From positions 124,001-188,000 of the forward strand of contig WACJ01000526.1 of assembly GCA_008973525.1 (NCBI GenBank): a stretch of DNA of 64,000 nucleotides, read 5' to 3'. Below, in pieces: positions 42,745-54,164 of this stretch. The translations under genes and the position numbers were made by a program. Origin of the DNA: Stenopsyche tienmushanensis. Taxonomy: Eukaryota; Arthropoda; Insecta; Trichoptera; Stenopsychidae. Within the stretch, counting starts at the first letter, position 1. Each line of letters starts with the position of its first letter. Under the pieces are notes generated by a model. That model was not told the DNA's origin. It was given only the letters and a program-made list of their open reading frames with translations, and did not search any database.

Positions 42745-43969
42745 CATCGTGCTAGAGATGAAGACTATCGTTGACATTCTTCTTTCACTTCAATTCTAGT
42801 GTCCCACGAACTAAATGTAAACCAAATTCACCATTACAAAAATCTGAAATTTGAAGGTATAATAAGGAAAAATATGTTGCTATCCATGCGTTTATTTCAT
42901 ACTATATATATATGTGTGATAATGTGAAGAATGAAGTGGAATTTGAAATAATAACAAAATAAAAATAAATATCAAATCCCAGCTTTCTTTACGACGCCAA
43001 GAAACTACATTAGGATGACAATTTCCTCAGACGGAAAGTGAAGCTTTCAAGCAGGAGGGACACTGTGGACCATGCACTTAGGCTAACGTCGTCCCATTTG
43101 AGCGCAACCACCAAGTATATTGAAACATGCAACCCCCTAGCATATATCGTATATATACATGCAATATATATCTCAGCCGCTGAATATCGTCTTGTTGGAG
43201 ATATCCGGGGGAAAAAACAATAAAAGATCGTGCAGCCGGTTTCCTGGGCATTTTAGTAAAAAATGGACGTTGCAATAGTACAACCTCATCCATGGTATAC
43301 ATCTAACGGCAAAATTACGCATCTTTCGAAACGAAGCCAACCCAAATATATCAATATTCATCAATCAAAATACGAGAACTGGAACAATATTTCATATGGT
43401 CCTAAATTAAATATGTTAAAGAAAATTTCATACACGTAGAACTAATTTGAATTCATTTAAGATACAAAATTGTAAATACATTTCTCACTGTATTTCAATT
43501 GTGGAAGATATTCAAAAAATAGCAAACAGACTCGAAACTATCAAACGCGAAAAAGATTAGAAACAGTTACTTTAGGAAACAACAGGAACAATTCCGGTTC
43601 AAACAATTTGTTTCATTGTAATCCCTATATTTTTGACACAATCTATTGCTAAATATCCCCATATTTTGTATGAGCTTCGTGATTATTTTAATGTAGTTTT
43701 TATGCATAAAGTTTTTAATGAAGCACAAAAATGGACGAAAGAAAATTCATCATATAGCATTTAAATACAAAAAATATATAAATGAGACTATTTATATTTG
43801 ATGCTTTCAACTTACTACAAATTGTTCCGGAATTTTTTTAAACGATACACACTGAATCGAGATGAATAACGGGCCTTCGCTAGATAATCTTTCTTTTGTG
43901 TGGTCAGAAAAAAATATATTTCTGAAGTTTATGCACTGATACGAATCATCAAACTGTTCAACACTTATG
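42745..43969. other. No gene recognised
   Basis: AT-rich; overlapping frames at 43038-43364 have no domain. Confidence 0.35.
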
Positions 43970-44020
43970 TTAACTCTCAGAAACCCAGTCCCGCGGTACC
44001 GCGGAGAATTTCGTAAGCGG
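43970..44020 (+). mobile_element. piggyBac-type left terminus, stub
   Basis: TTAACTCTCAGAAACCCAGT is followed by the perfect 14-bp palindrome CCGCGGTACCGCGG (43991-44004). It resembles the start of the element at 44021, which follows directly, and looks like the end of a related element into or beside which that one inserted. Confidence 0.5.
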
Positions 44021-46283
44021 TTAACACCCGGTCCCGCACTAGTGCGGGTCGGCATCTAGCGCGGTATCTTTTCTTCTACTATCGCACACACCCCATATTT
44101 TGTTTTTTTAATATAGTTTTATGACTCAAGACTGTTCCATTCATCGCTCGGCACGCCACTTGTAAAATATATGACATATTTATGGATACAAATCGTCTTC
44201 GAAATAAATATATTTTTTCGGTCGAAAACATCTTTACACATCGATTAAAACGAATTTATATTTTTGTTTATCAATTCAATAAAATAACCTCGCACTGTTT
44301 ATAATAATAATAACTATTATTTGCTATAATAGCATACATAAATTAATGCATCTAGCCTATACATATTTATACTAACTGCTTCAACTTAAACTTTGGGATT
44401 TTATCTTTGTCCCCTTATCTTGATTACAAATTATAATATTAATCGTAAAATTGAAGTATTTTAGTTACATTTCTTATTTAGTAAGGTAAAGAAAAATAGG
44501 AAATAGAAAAAATCTTTTTGCTAAAATACGTAAAATGACGTTGTTTGTTACTAAAATAAAATAAAAAACTACAATAAAAAATCCGTACATACTTCGTTCA
44601 TAAATATCAGTCTAGCAAGTCTAGTAAAGTCTAACAAGTCTGTAAAAATAATCGTTGGCTGGGGTTAGTTTTATACTTTTATGAAGTCGTTTCAGATTTT
44701 TGAGCGGTCTGATGTTGAAAGTAATTTTCAAAGCTCTGTTTTATACAATTTGGAGTTTTTGTAGATTGGTTACGCATATGTTGCTCAAATGAGTCCTGCA
44801 TAACTGAAGGTTGGGCGAATGATTGATGAGTATAAGAGCATATAGAGCGCATTGCCTATTGTAGTTTAAATATTTGAAAACAATGTCGGGTTTCGGAATG
44901 CACAATTGTTCCAAGAAGTCGAGATGAGCTTTACTGCGCAATAAAGTAGTACAAAGGAGAACTTTGCCATCACTCAGTGCCGATTCTCTCGAAATCTTAA
45001 AACCTACTACTGGTTAACGGTATTCGAGGGATGAAACAGGGCAGTATATAACAATGTGATTGGTTTAGGAATCTCGCACAATGAAACTTGCTAATTGATG
45101 TGAGGGAGAGTATTTTTTGGTCTGATAATAACCATGGGTCAGGTGAGAAAAGATATGATTACTGACTATTGGTCTATAAATGCCATGATTGAAACCCTAT
45201 ATTTCTCAAAAACTATGTCAAGAAATAGATTTATGCAAATTTTGACGTTTTTACATTTCTCCAACAACGAAGAAAGTACCCCAGATTCCATACGTAAAAT
45301 ATGATACATGATACATCCTGATGAGAATTTAGACAGTTTTTCTCCATTAGCGACATCTGAACAATCACTATCAGAAGCTCAAGCATCATTGTCGTCATCG
45401 CAAATAACATCTGTGCCATCTGTATTACGAACTACTATAGGACATTCAGTTATTGATCCACCAGGAAGACTTTTGGACGATTTAAAAAAAAACATGTCTT
45501 TTGAAAAATAATTATTCATAAAACCAAAGATTTCGTACGAAGAGCATGCAAAACACAAGCTTCACGTATGTGTTTTGTAATGTTCCGTTACACGCTGGGA
45601 AATGTTTTGAAATTTACCGTACAAAAAAACATTTTTAAATCAGTGATTTTATTTTATAATAAATTAGTTACTATTGTCATAAACATTCAAAAGTATTAAC
45701 ATATTTGGACGGTTAAAACTGCTCTATTCGTGTGCCATTGCCATCGCTATAGTTGTTCCTGTTCTTCTTATAAATAATCAAAAAATGAATGATAAGTGTA
45801 CTTATTCAATGACTAACCATAATCCTCAGAAGTCCAGTAGCTTTTAATTCCTGTTTATTTCATTTTTAGACCATACTGCTGAATTTGTAATACAGAAAAA
45901 AAAAAAATTTTTCGACATTTTGAGATTCGCTGGGATGTGAATTTCTATAGTTTGGGATTCTCTGGGATGTGTAGTACGATAGCAGATTCAAAGGTTTCGA
46001 CAAAATTGTGTGAAATACATAAAATAATATCTATTTGTGTTGTTTTTTCGTCAAAATTATAATTATCTCATATTTTCACAACTTGAAAATTTTATTTCTG
46101 AACTAAATCTTTTTAACTTTTACGTAGAAAACTATACTTATCATAATAGTTTTTATTTTACCAAATTAACTCCAATAGGAAAAAAGATATACTCATTTTT
46201 TACGAAGTCGCGACAAACACCAAGATCGCGCTAAAAAGTGCGGTATTAGGCGTACTCTTTGCGTAAAAACAGCGGGTGTTTAA
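44021..46283 (+). mobile_element. piggyBac element, decayed, about 2.26 kb
   Basis: The left end TTAACACCCGGTCCCG carries the perfect 16-bp palindrome CCCGCACTAGTGCGGG (44033-44048). The right end in reverse complement reads TTAAACACCCGCTG, and both sides have a TAGCGCG motif 40-60 bp inside. Transposase remnants lie in between on the plus strand. Confidence 0.7.
45150..45640 (+). pseudogene. piggyBac transposase remnant
   Basis: From about 45157 the frame gives DYWSINAMIETLYFSKTMSR followed by NRFMQILTFLHFSNNEE, the conserved piggyBac block YWS......P.F...MSRNRF..IL..LHF.DN. After a stop and a large deletion covering the catalytic aspartates, 45308-45511 continues with PPGRLLDD, and about 45588-45632 reads PLHAGKCFEIYRTKK, the end of the C-terminal cysteine-rich domain. 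Non-functional. Confidence 0.8.
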
Positions 46284-46966
46284 GTGTTAATGCGATACGA
46301 AGAGAGAAGCTCGTCGACTGTTATAAACAGTTTCACTTAACGAACGATTTTATGTTTTTTTTTTTACATAAAGTCTTATTATCTGGTTCGATTTCTTTCT
46401 CCTCCATCGTATCTCTTTCGAGTGCGCAATGACGTACAAATATTTGTATACGCATCCGTGACAAATATATATTGAAAAAAGAGATAAATTTGTATGCAGA
46501 AAGGAGATAGTGTTTGAGCAATACTTTTGAAAAAAAATGTAACGTATAATAGAACGATCTCCAGCAGGGAGAAACAAATCAAGCGAAAATAAAGAGGAAG
46601 GGACAACCCGATGAATCACTCAGAACTATGGGCCAACAGGTAGATTTTTATTCTTCAAAAGGTGATCTAATCGTTTGTATAATGAAATCACTCGTAACAT
46701 ACCATTTTGGAATGTCGATTTTAACAGCAGCTAAGAAAAATAAAAACTATGGTACACCTGAATTTACTTATCTATGTTTGGAAAACCGGTGAACACATAA
46801 ATTGGCTCATGGTGCATCCTAGTAATGAACGATAGTCAGCTTTTGGGTCAACTTGTATTTCAAATATAAACTATGTACATACTATGAAAAATTCACCATC
46901 GATCCTTCCAGATTGAATAGGATAACAAACAAGGCCAACGAAAGAATTATATAAAACAGTGCTCCA
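46284..46966. other. No gene recognised
   Basis: AT-rich; several overlapping minus-strand frames at 46333-46619 come from one low-complexity stretch and have no domain. Confidence 0.4.
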
Positions 46967-47010
46967 CAACCTTTTAAGTTCTACGTCACAGCAACTTTTT
47001 TCCAAAACCA
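46967..47010 (+). mobile_element. hAT terminus fragment
   Basis: CAGTGCTCCACAACCTTTTA followed by 'tacgtcacagc' has the form of an hAT left end. No right end or target duplication was found. Confidence 0.4.
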
Positions 47011-47186
47011 TTGCAGTTGTTAACCCCAAAAATGGTTACCTTGCTTTAATATTACACTAACGAATATTTTACACAGGAAAATCAGGTACATATATTTTTT
47101 TTTCTTTCGCTTGTGTGAAAACCTAAGACCCAAATCAGCTTACCAAAACACTCAGCTGTGAGTCACCCGTCGCGAAAGAGTTAATA

Positions 47187-47220
47187 CAGTGTAATCTCGA
47201 TTATTCGGGTGCGGATAATC
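47187..47220 (+). mobile_element. pogo/Tigger-like terminus
   Basis: TA followed by CAGTGTAATCTCGATTATTC and 'gggtgcggataatc' resembles the ends of pogo-family elements. A possible, poor partner ends CTG at 47280. Confidence 0.4.
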
Positions 47221-47564
47221 AAATATTTTCTTTTTTAATTTTTGATAGTCGCATAATAAGGCAATTTCCGAATAGTGCTGGGGTGTTAACGATACAAAGC
47301 GATAAGTATGATACTTGTATCTTACCTACTAAAACAAACGCCTGTTCTCATGTTTTAATTACCTTGGTTTTCAAAACAACCGAGCAATAGTTTAAGAAAT
47401 CTTGTTTACAAGGCAGAAATCACAACGAGAATAAGATTGTAAAAATGGACCCGGGGTGATAAGAGCTTGATTACCAAAACTAACCTGTATGGCAGGATGA
47501 TCGTGTATTTGCGAGCGAATTCCAGTGATTCAGAAAGAGCACTCTTGTACATTGAGCTCAAAAG

Positions 47565-47801
47565 TCACCTTCTTCCAATATTTGTTACATAAATATTTGC
47601 AAAAGTTTCACCTATTTTAGAAAAAGACGACGAGTCAGAAGATTCACTTTCTATTCGTAATATTTTTCTTCGATGCATTATGACACTTCCATCATCACTA
47701 TCGTCAATGTTTGCATTTATAAACTCGTCGCAGCGCTGCGTCGCATTTTTCGCCACTTACTAATGCAGCGTCATCGCGCTGTTTAGCACTCTAACGGTTA
47801 A
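47565..47801 (-). mobile_element. piggyBac-type 5' end with possible transposase N-terminus
   Basis: In reverse complement from TTAA at 47798-47801 the sequence reads CCGTTAGAGTGCTAAACAGC, with GCAGCGCTGC as a perfect palindrome. About 45 bp in, a 63-codon frame (47565-47756) encodes an acidic, serine-rich peptide with DDSDDGSVIMHRRKILRIES, like piggyBac N-termini. No catalytic region follows. Tentative. Confidence 0.4.
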
Positions 47802-47832
47802 CCTGTTGATCGCCGTACGCGCACCGGTGCGC
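47798..47832 (+). mobile_element. piggyBac-type terminus facing right
   Basis: TTAACCTGTTGATCGCCGTA is followed by the perfect 14-bp palindrome GCGCACCGGTGCGC (47819-47832). It shares its TTAA with the left-facing end just described. Confidence 0.45.
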
Positions 47833-48164
47833 TTTTATCCGCTGTGCGCCTATCCTTATATACATTTTTAATAAAAGCGGGGATGATTAAACAGACTTTT
47901 TACGAATAATTACAAAAACATAATGCCTGCTGTTTAAATAAGTATTTATTGGAATTTGTATTAATAAACAGGCAGAGTCAGTCAGTATCGATTCATGTAA
48001 AGTAGAATGGTCAAGTTAAATAAAAACGGCGGGCGTCTCCTTTGCCACCCCCTTGTTGCGGCCCAGATTGATAATATATACATGTAAAAGCCCAATATCC
48101 TATATTATACATAGACAGTGTTTAACCATTGAATGATCAATTTTTATAATGAACCATAACACCA
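47833..48164. other. No gene recognised
   Basis: Probably interior of the right-facing TTAA element, but nothing coding is seen. Confidence 0.3.
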
Positions 48165-48440
48165 AAATACTACTGAATATTAAATTTAATGGGAAACCGT
48201 ATAATCCGGGGATAGCTAGAATTAATGTTTATTGCAAAATATCGTTATACTTTAAATTGAAAATATATAACATATCAATCGTGTTAAACATTCGGTACCC
48301 AAGCGGCTCGTTGAGCGAGAATTCAAAATGAAGGTCGGAGGTCATGGTGCCTTCAAAATCAAACGCATGCGTTCAATGTATGATATAGACGAGGTGGATG
48401 TAACCCTTTCTTATGATATAATATTGAAGACGATGAAGTT
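48165..48440 (+). repeat. SINE-like repeat with 5' extension
   Basis: 48165-48290 repeats 1881-2012 in reverse complement, and 48291-48440 repeats 1741-1880 and belongs to the SINE family at 20421. The head TTCGGTACCC-AAGCGGCTCG and the block 'gtgccttcaaaatc' correspond to the A-box and B-box positions. Identity to the 1.7-2.0 kb copy is about 80-85%. Confidence 0.65.
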
Positions 48441-48529
48441 ATTTAATGCACACAATTTTCTACAAAATTATCTACCTTTATCACTTGTCATATATTAAAA
48501 ATATCTTGTTCCAAGTATAGATAAATGTT

Positions 48530-48620
48530 TTTTTTATAATTTCGCCGACCTCAGTTTAAGAACCTATGGTACTCTATAGTGCTCCGTAGCACAGCGGTTG
48601 GGGGACACTGATATAAAACA
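48530..48620. mobile_element. Two hAT-like end fragments
   Basis: 'cctcagtttaagaacctatgg' (here split as cctcagtttaa and gaacctatgg) reads in reverse complement as an hAT end like 3998-4217. CAGCGGTTGGGGGACACTG at 48594 resembles another left end. Neither has a partner. Confidence 0.4.
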
Positions 48621-49427
48621 CCATAAATAAATAAAGTTATGTTTGCACACGAACTTATAGAAACTAATAATAAAACGTATAGCCACAACACAGGGAAAAT
48701 ATTTTGGACTGGCGCGCTACTTTTTAAACTTTTCAAATCAACCCTAATGTTGTTTGAACAAAATAGAATATAGCAGCTGAAAACTGCATCCACAAATAAC
48801 TTTAAAATGCAGCCACGGCCTTCGATCATATCACCGCTGACCCACATCCTTTCTATGGATTCCATTATAATTTACATTAAAAAAATATATATTTTTTATG
48901 TACACATATAGCTGACCCACTATACTACGACAAAGCTGTGGTGTATACATGCGAAAAACTAATAAACTCTTGGTTTAAATTTTGCTAAATTGATACTCAT
49001 TTAAATGTATCTCGTATTTACAAACAATAGCTCCATCAAAAATACATTTTTATCGAATAAGTGTACCGAATAGTAAACACGAACTGGTGACTTTTTGTCG
49101 GAATGATACAATGGTCTTGTTCTTACATAACGCAGATTTATTATCAATAACTTAATAAGTTATATAATGTTCGTTAAACGACACAAGATATCAAGCTAGA
49201 TTCAAAAGCTTGAATATGGAAATGTAAACGAAAAGAGGAACTTCAAATTTCTTACAAAACTTACATCACTATCTGAATCAGATAGAATTATTGAAGAAAC
49301 TTGGTGAACAATAGGTTTTTTTACTCCAAGCCTTATTTTTACCTTATTTTTTTTAAATAGATATATCATAATAATGAACGTGATTTTAACAATAAAAATA
49401 TTTTGCTGTAACACATACGTACATGTA
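48621..49427. other. No gene recognised
   Basis: AT-rich; frames at 48551-48865 and 49202-49414 (both minus) lack domains. Confidence 0.4.
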
Positions 49428-49533
49428 TATTAGATTGTCCCGTTAAGAATGTCGTTTTTGAAATGAAAGAGTTAAATTCAAACAAAAAAAATATTAAACT
49501 ATTTCATCAATACAGTGTATTCTTCTTCATTAG

Positions 49534-49915
49534 ATGCAACCTTTTCCCATCTATTTCATTATTTTTTTTGTAAAAAAATGTTGGATGACAAAATTTAAAC
49601 GAGGGCATACGAGCTACCAAGACGAACATCGCAGTAGTCGACCAAATGAGGTGATCACGCCAGAAATGTTGAAGAAAATCCACAAAATTATATTGGACGA
49701 CCGTCGACAAAAAGTGCTGTACATCGCATATTGACTGAACATTTGGACATGAAAAGGCCGTGCGCAAGATGGGTGCCGCGTTTGCTCTCAATGGAACGAA
49801 GACAGCGTCGTGCGGTTTTTTCAATCGATAGTTTGGCGATGTTTCCCAACAATAAAGCCAAGTTCATAATCATGGATACAACATGGATTCATCACTTCAT
49901 ACCTGGGGCAGAGGA
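49534..49915 (+). pseudogene. mariner transposase, N-terminal part
   Basis: TKFKRGHTSYQDEHRSSRPN at about residues 20-39 of the first frame is the mariner helix-turn-helix end (F..F..G..S..D..RSGRP). The next frame (from 49731) has TEHLDMKRPCARWVPRLLS and IIMDTTWIHHFIPGAEE, where the first catalytic Asp sits in MDTTW (normally MDETW). A frame change at about 49735 separates the two. Confidence 0.88.
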
Positions 49916-49919
49916 ACAT

Positions 49920-50600
49920 GGGGACCATCCACTGACAACAGCTGTTTATTTATCCCGTTATTCAGGAGCATGCCAGTCCGCTCAACAAAAGTGCACAGCA
50001 AGATACAAAACCTGGAATTACCATCCATGTCCGCGAGGACATGCTCATTCTTAACTTTGAGTGACCACGTGCATTCTGAGCGCAGGGGAGAAATTAGCTC
50101 TTTTTTAAAAAATAAAACCAAAAAAACTAACTAAGATATATACATATATATTGAAAATTAAAACTAGGTAAAATAAATAAGTAAAATAGATAAATACAAG
50201 AGTTTTATGGTCTCGCTCGCGATCTCATTTGGCGCAAGCCACCTATTTAAATTAGCCTCTAGGGAGGCTTGCGTAATCATGAAGATCTAAGAAAGCCCCG
50301 GGGATCCGTTTCTTCACATAACTTATACAAAAAGCTCTAAATGCCCTAAACGATGAGGGAGTGGCCACAAGGTTTGTATGTCCAACCGGTCCGCCTTTCA
50401 GATCGCTAACACTTCAAATGGCCGCCTCGCGATCAGACGCTATGCCCGGACATGTCCACAGAACGTGGTCTGCGTCCATGATCTCCGCACGGACACTCCG
50501 AAATCGGGGAGTCTAAACATAAAATGCGAAGCCCTACACAGCCCATGCCTGTGAGAAACTGGCACGTACAGTCATCCGGAAAAAAAGGAATAGTCAAAAC
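49920..50600 (-). mobile_element. Non-LTR retrotransposon 3' fragment (R1/jockey-like)
   Basis: On the minus strand from about 50575, the frame reads CQFLTGMGCVGLRI, then CPCGEIMDADHVLWTCPGIA, the C-terminal CCHC-type motif after reverse transcriptase/RNase H in R1/jockey-type LINEs (TGHG......CPCG...D..HVL..CP). A further block FRAFCISYVKKRIP follows, then 3' non-coding sequence. Stops and a frame change are present. It interrupts the mariner in antisense. Confidence 0.75.
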
Positions 50601-51121
50601 AATGGACTAAAAGGGAGAGGGAAAATCAGCTCGAAAGAGGGCGAAGAAAAGTCTATTTGCAGTCAAGGTCATGGCGTCAGTTTTTTAGGATGCGGGTGGG
50701 ATAATTTTCATTGATTATCTTCAAAAAGGAAAATCAACGACGAGTATTATATGAACTTATTGTAACGTTTGAGTGATGAAATAAAAAAAAAAACGACCGA
50801 ATTTGGCTAAAGAAAATGTTGTTTCATCAAGACAATCCACCAGTTCACATGTCCGTTAACGCGCGATATAATCAATAAGCTAAAGTTCAAAATGCTTTCT
50901 CATGGACTATATTTGCCAGATTTAGCCCCCTCGGACTATTTTCTTTTTCCAAACTTCTGGAAATTTGGGTGGTAAAAGATTTGCCAACAATGAAAAGGTG
51001 AAGTCGACGATTGGTGGCTATTTTGAGGAGCTCGACGGTTCTCATTATAAACAGAGTATCGAAGCTATTGAACATCGCTGGAAAAAGTGTATTGAGCTGA
51101 AAGGAGACTATGTTGAGAAAT
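50600..51121 (+). pseudogene. mariner transposase, C-terminal part
   Basis: Across frames: SARKRAKKSLFAVKVMASVF, then GGIIFIDYLQKGKSTTSEYY, then HQDNPPVH (second catalytic Asp), then YLPDLAPSDYFLFPN (third Asp, D34D arrangement), and finally SIEAIEHRWKKCIELKGDYV with a terminal EK. This is the standard mariner ending. Several frame changes and stops, so inactive. Confidence 0.9.
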
Positions 51122-52556
51122 AAAAATATATTTTCTTTTTCCTTGTTAGAATGTGTAATTCTGGGATTAATCTTATACAACCATAATCTTATCATTAACT
51201 ATGATTGTTAGGCTTATGAAATAATGTCGACAAACAGTTCGTGATTATTCATTACAAAATAAAGCAGATAATTTGGCTATAAGTCTGAATGATTCATTAT
51301 TCTCCTATTCACTAAGACAATTACTAGATACTTTGAAGATGAACGTAGGCGGGTTAAGAATATCTTTGTCCTGAAATGCGCTATATCGACAAGACGACAA
51401 AGTCTCTGATCGCAGTATAGATGTTAAAACTGATCAGAATGATTAAATATCAAATAAAAGCTGAATTAATTTCAATGAGCGATAGCAAAATATAGCGGAA
51501 GGGTGGATTCGTTTCTTTGTCAGGTTCCTTTCTGTCCTTATACCTGAAACCGGTTCGGTCCAGCAAAATTTGAAATTCGCTAAACTCACACCGCAATGCA
51601 GACGAGCATTTTTATACAGCCAACGACTTCACAAAATAACAACTAACGTATTCACATGCTAACTTTGATTACACCGAATTATAAATACTTCATTGTAATT
51701 AATATAAATGTACAAAATATATTTGCAAATTTTGTAATGTTATTTTTAAAAAAACTACTCATATGAATATGAGAATTGAAACAATATATCTAAATAATCA
51801 TTTGTATTATTCACGTTGAAGTAAATAATGTTGCATCCCTACATTATAAAATCAACAAAGGCGACATAAAAACCTAATATCTCTCTTAAATGAGAATTGG
51901 CTTCAAATATGCACATATAAATGCAATCGAATGTTCACATCATAAACATGCATATTACAATTTTGTTAGTAAAACTTAAGGGGGGAAACTGGTTTAGGAT
52001 GTAGATTTTTTAGCATGTTTCGTGATATTTTTTAGGAGGGAAAGAATAAGTAAGCATTTTTTAAACTTAGAGACTATTTTATTGATATTTTGAAGTACAT
52101 CTGAAAATTTTTAGCAATTTCCGCCGGAAATAACCGAGTTATAAGCTGCTACCAATGGAAGGTTGCCATCAGTTTGCTGCTTCAGGAAATTGGAAACGTC
52201 ACAATTTTTGATTTGAAATCAATATAATTTTATTAAACATATATATTTTAATAAGCTAAACTAAGTTTTATTCAAAAAAAATTATATTATTTTAGGAGCA
52301 TTTAAACAAAATGGTACGTTTTTTAACGATTTTTTGCATCATTCTTGCAATAAAAAACACACTTTAAATAATAATATCACCCCGAATTTACTTCAATATT
52401 TTATATATATATTATAATATATAATTATAATATTTTAAACAATTGTTCAATAACTTTTAGATTTAGAGTTCAACAATTGTTTAATAACTTTTAGAGTTAA
52501 AATTACCGAAAAAAAGAAATTTAAGACAGTTATCATCATCATAGTGCAGCCACTAA

Positions 52557-52712
52557 CAGTCCACTACAGAACTATGGGTCTCTTCAATATCCATTCACAT
52601 GAAGGGGTAACATCAGTTTCGTCTGTATCATACATTCACCTCCTCATTCGCTCGATATTGAAGATAGCATTACCACCGAGTTTTGTTTCGAACGTTCACC
52701 CAACGGGTAAAG
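52557..52712 (-). repeat. tRNA-derived SINE-like repeat, copy 5
   Basis: In reverse complement it reads CCCGTTGGGTGAACGTTCGA, then 'atcttcaatatcgagcgaat', then 'acagacgaaac' and 'gttctgtagtggactg'. It is the closest copy to 20421-20588 (about 88% identity). Confidence 0.75.
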
Positions 52713-52743
52713 ACAGTTATAAATAGTATAAACTATCTAGTGG

Positions 52744-53028
52744 TTAATCAGCCATTCCAGTATCATATAGGGACATTTCTTCTTCTTCATAGGCATAATT
52801 TGGAATTTGAGCTCTTCTTTTTGAGCTTTTCGAGCTTCCAGCCAAAAATGCCGTAACCTCGATTACTTTTAGGCCAGAATGTAGGTGCTTTGGAGCCAAT
52901 CGCCAAACTATCGAGTTGAAACTATCGTTTAAATTCTGCGTGGGAACACCTAAGCATCTCTTCAGTAATACAACTTTAGATAAATGGTCATATATTGGAT
53001 GAACTTCTTTTCGAATGTCGGGGTGCAA
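52744..53028 (-). pseudogene. Mutator-like transposase fragment
   Basis: The 94-codon frame reads MHPDIRKEVHPIYDHLSK (start), LLKRCLGVPTQNLNDSFNSI (about residues 21-40), VWRLAPKHLHSGLKVIEVTA (about 41-60) and ends in an acidic EEEEMSLYDTGMAD. It matches the C-terminal half of insect proteins carrying the Mutator-like transposase domain, where LxRCLGG.TQN.NESFN..VW...PK....G is conserved. The N-terminal zinc-binding region and catalytic acids upstream are missing. It might instead be a recently decayed domesticated copy, but the truncation argues for a relic. Confidence 0.75.
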
Positions 53029-53576
53029 TGGAGAAGGGTTCCTTCAGGCTCCGTTCCAAGAGCTTTAGATTTCTGCCACTTGCACCAGCTATCATCTCCT
53101 TCTGGACAACTATCGTGTTGTGGATTGTTTTCTGTAGATATAATATGTTGAAAAGTTCAGTTATCATCCGTCAGTCTGTGATGTCCTATTTTTTGCGTGT
53201 GTTGACTTTCAACACACGCAAGAAAGATCGAAGCTAAACTAACGCTCTGTCGAAACGATACCAACGCTTCTAGTACCTTCTACCTAAGACTTCTATTCTA
53301 AGAATTTACAAATAAGAACGTCTGTCAAAATCTCCCTCTTCTTTTAATTTCATTCTTCTTCTCGTAGAGACAGGTAATAAATAAGGACCCACTGAGCGAT
53401 AATTTCGTACTACCTGTCGTATGCTCCAGCAGGCGTTCACTTTAGTGCTTATTACATCAGAACGAATCGAAATTTTGTTTTGAAACTTTGAAAACATAGT
53501 CTTAGATAGTTTTACTAAAAATTTGTGAAATTAAAAAAAAAACGCCAGTAAGTAGCCATAGGAGATGATGGGAAAA
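53029..53576. other. No gene recognised
   Basis: AT-rich; it includes a local inverted pair 'ttgcgtgtgttgac..caacacacgcaa' at about 53194-53222 that could form a hairpin. Confidence 0.4.
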
Positions 53577-53620
53577 ATTCTTCGGCCACAACGTGTGGCC
53601 ATAAGAGTTGTAAGGGTTAA
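53577..53620 (-). mobile_element. piggyBac-type terminus with subterminal palindrome
   Basis: In reverse complement from TTAA at 53617-53620 it reads CCCTTACAACTCTTATGGCC, then GGCCACA-CGT-TGTGGCC (53584-53600). The design matches 33559-33599. No partner was found. Confidence 0.55.
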
Positions 53621-53735
53621 TAATCCATTCATAAGTCGACATTGTGTCGCCAATTAAATTTCGACTTCCACTCGTGTATGTTGACATTATGACGCCAGAA
53701 TTTTAAAATCGTGCATATACATACATACCATATAT
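53620..53735 (+). repeat. Dispersed repeat, partner of 14590-14715
   Basis: 'aagtcgacattgtgtcgcc' and 'atgttgacattatgacgcc' repeat in reverse complement in the 14.6-kb copy. Non-coding; family unknown. Confidence 0.6.
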
Positions 53736-53800
53736 CAGCGGTTGCAACGTGTGGTCCACGTAAAAATTTTGATGATCCACAGAGAAATCCGGCATTATTG
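53736..53800 (+). mobile_element. hAT terminus fragment
   Basis: CAGCGGTTGCAACGTGTGGT at 53736 followed by 'ccacgtaaaaattt' has the form of an hAT left end with a GTGGTCC block. No partner end. Confidence 0.45.
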
Positions 53801-54159
53801 TAATTTTTAATGTAAATGAATTTTTAATGTAGATGAAAATCAGAAAAAATGTAAAAAACTCATTGTTTTATTCAATTGACTTGAAATGGAATTGGTTTAA
53901 CTTGGTGCTAAAATACTGCAATAGCTATATATAGATCTTACAAAATCTCCCTGACTTTCAAATTTTAAAAAAAGTTCGGAATCCTTGTGTTTCGAGAAAA
54001 AAGGATATTTCTATTTATGTACCTAGAGCCAATAAAATAGATTTGGTCAGACTTGGATATTTTTTCATAGAATTTGTACAAGATATCACGTATTCCTTCA
54101 TGTTTCGTAAATAAATTTTAATCCTTTCGCTCCATAAAATATTTTCTTAACATAATTCT
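53801..54159. other. No gene recognised
   Basis: AT-rich; may be the interior of the hAT fragment. Confidence 0.3.
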
Positions 54160-54164
54160 TAAGC

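Larger units (their letters stand above)
49430..51175 (+). mobile_element. mariner transposon interrupted by a LINE fragment
   Basis: TA precedes TTAGATTGTCCCGTTAAGAA at 49430, a mariner-type terminal repeat; the right end, in reverse complement, reads TAAGATTAATCCCAGAATT and is followed by TA (51176-51177). Transposase remnants run through it on the plus strand and are split by about 680 bp (49920-50600) of unrelated sequence. Confidence 0.75.
51979..53028 (-). mobile_element. Mutator-like element remnant with a nested SINE
   Basis: A TTAAGGGGGGAAACTGGTTT start at about 51979 resembles the TTAAGGCGTC start of the 41294 element only in its first bases. It is followed by AT-rich sequence, the SINE copy at 52557-52712, and the transposase fragment at 52744-53028. 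The other end was not found, so the boundaries are tentative. Confidence 0.4.

Noticed and set aside
46333..46619. Three overlapping minus-strand frames
   Set aside because: Arise from one pyrimidine-biased stretch in different frames; no recognisable product.
49507..50121. Minus-strand frames of 105, 61 and 74 codons
   Set aside because: Antisense to mariner blocks on the plus strand or within the LINE 3' non-coding region; no motifs.
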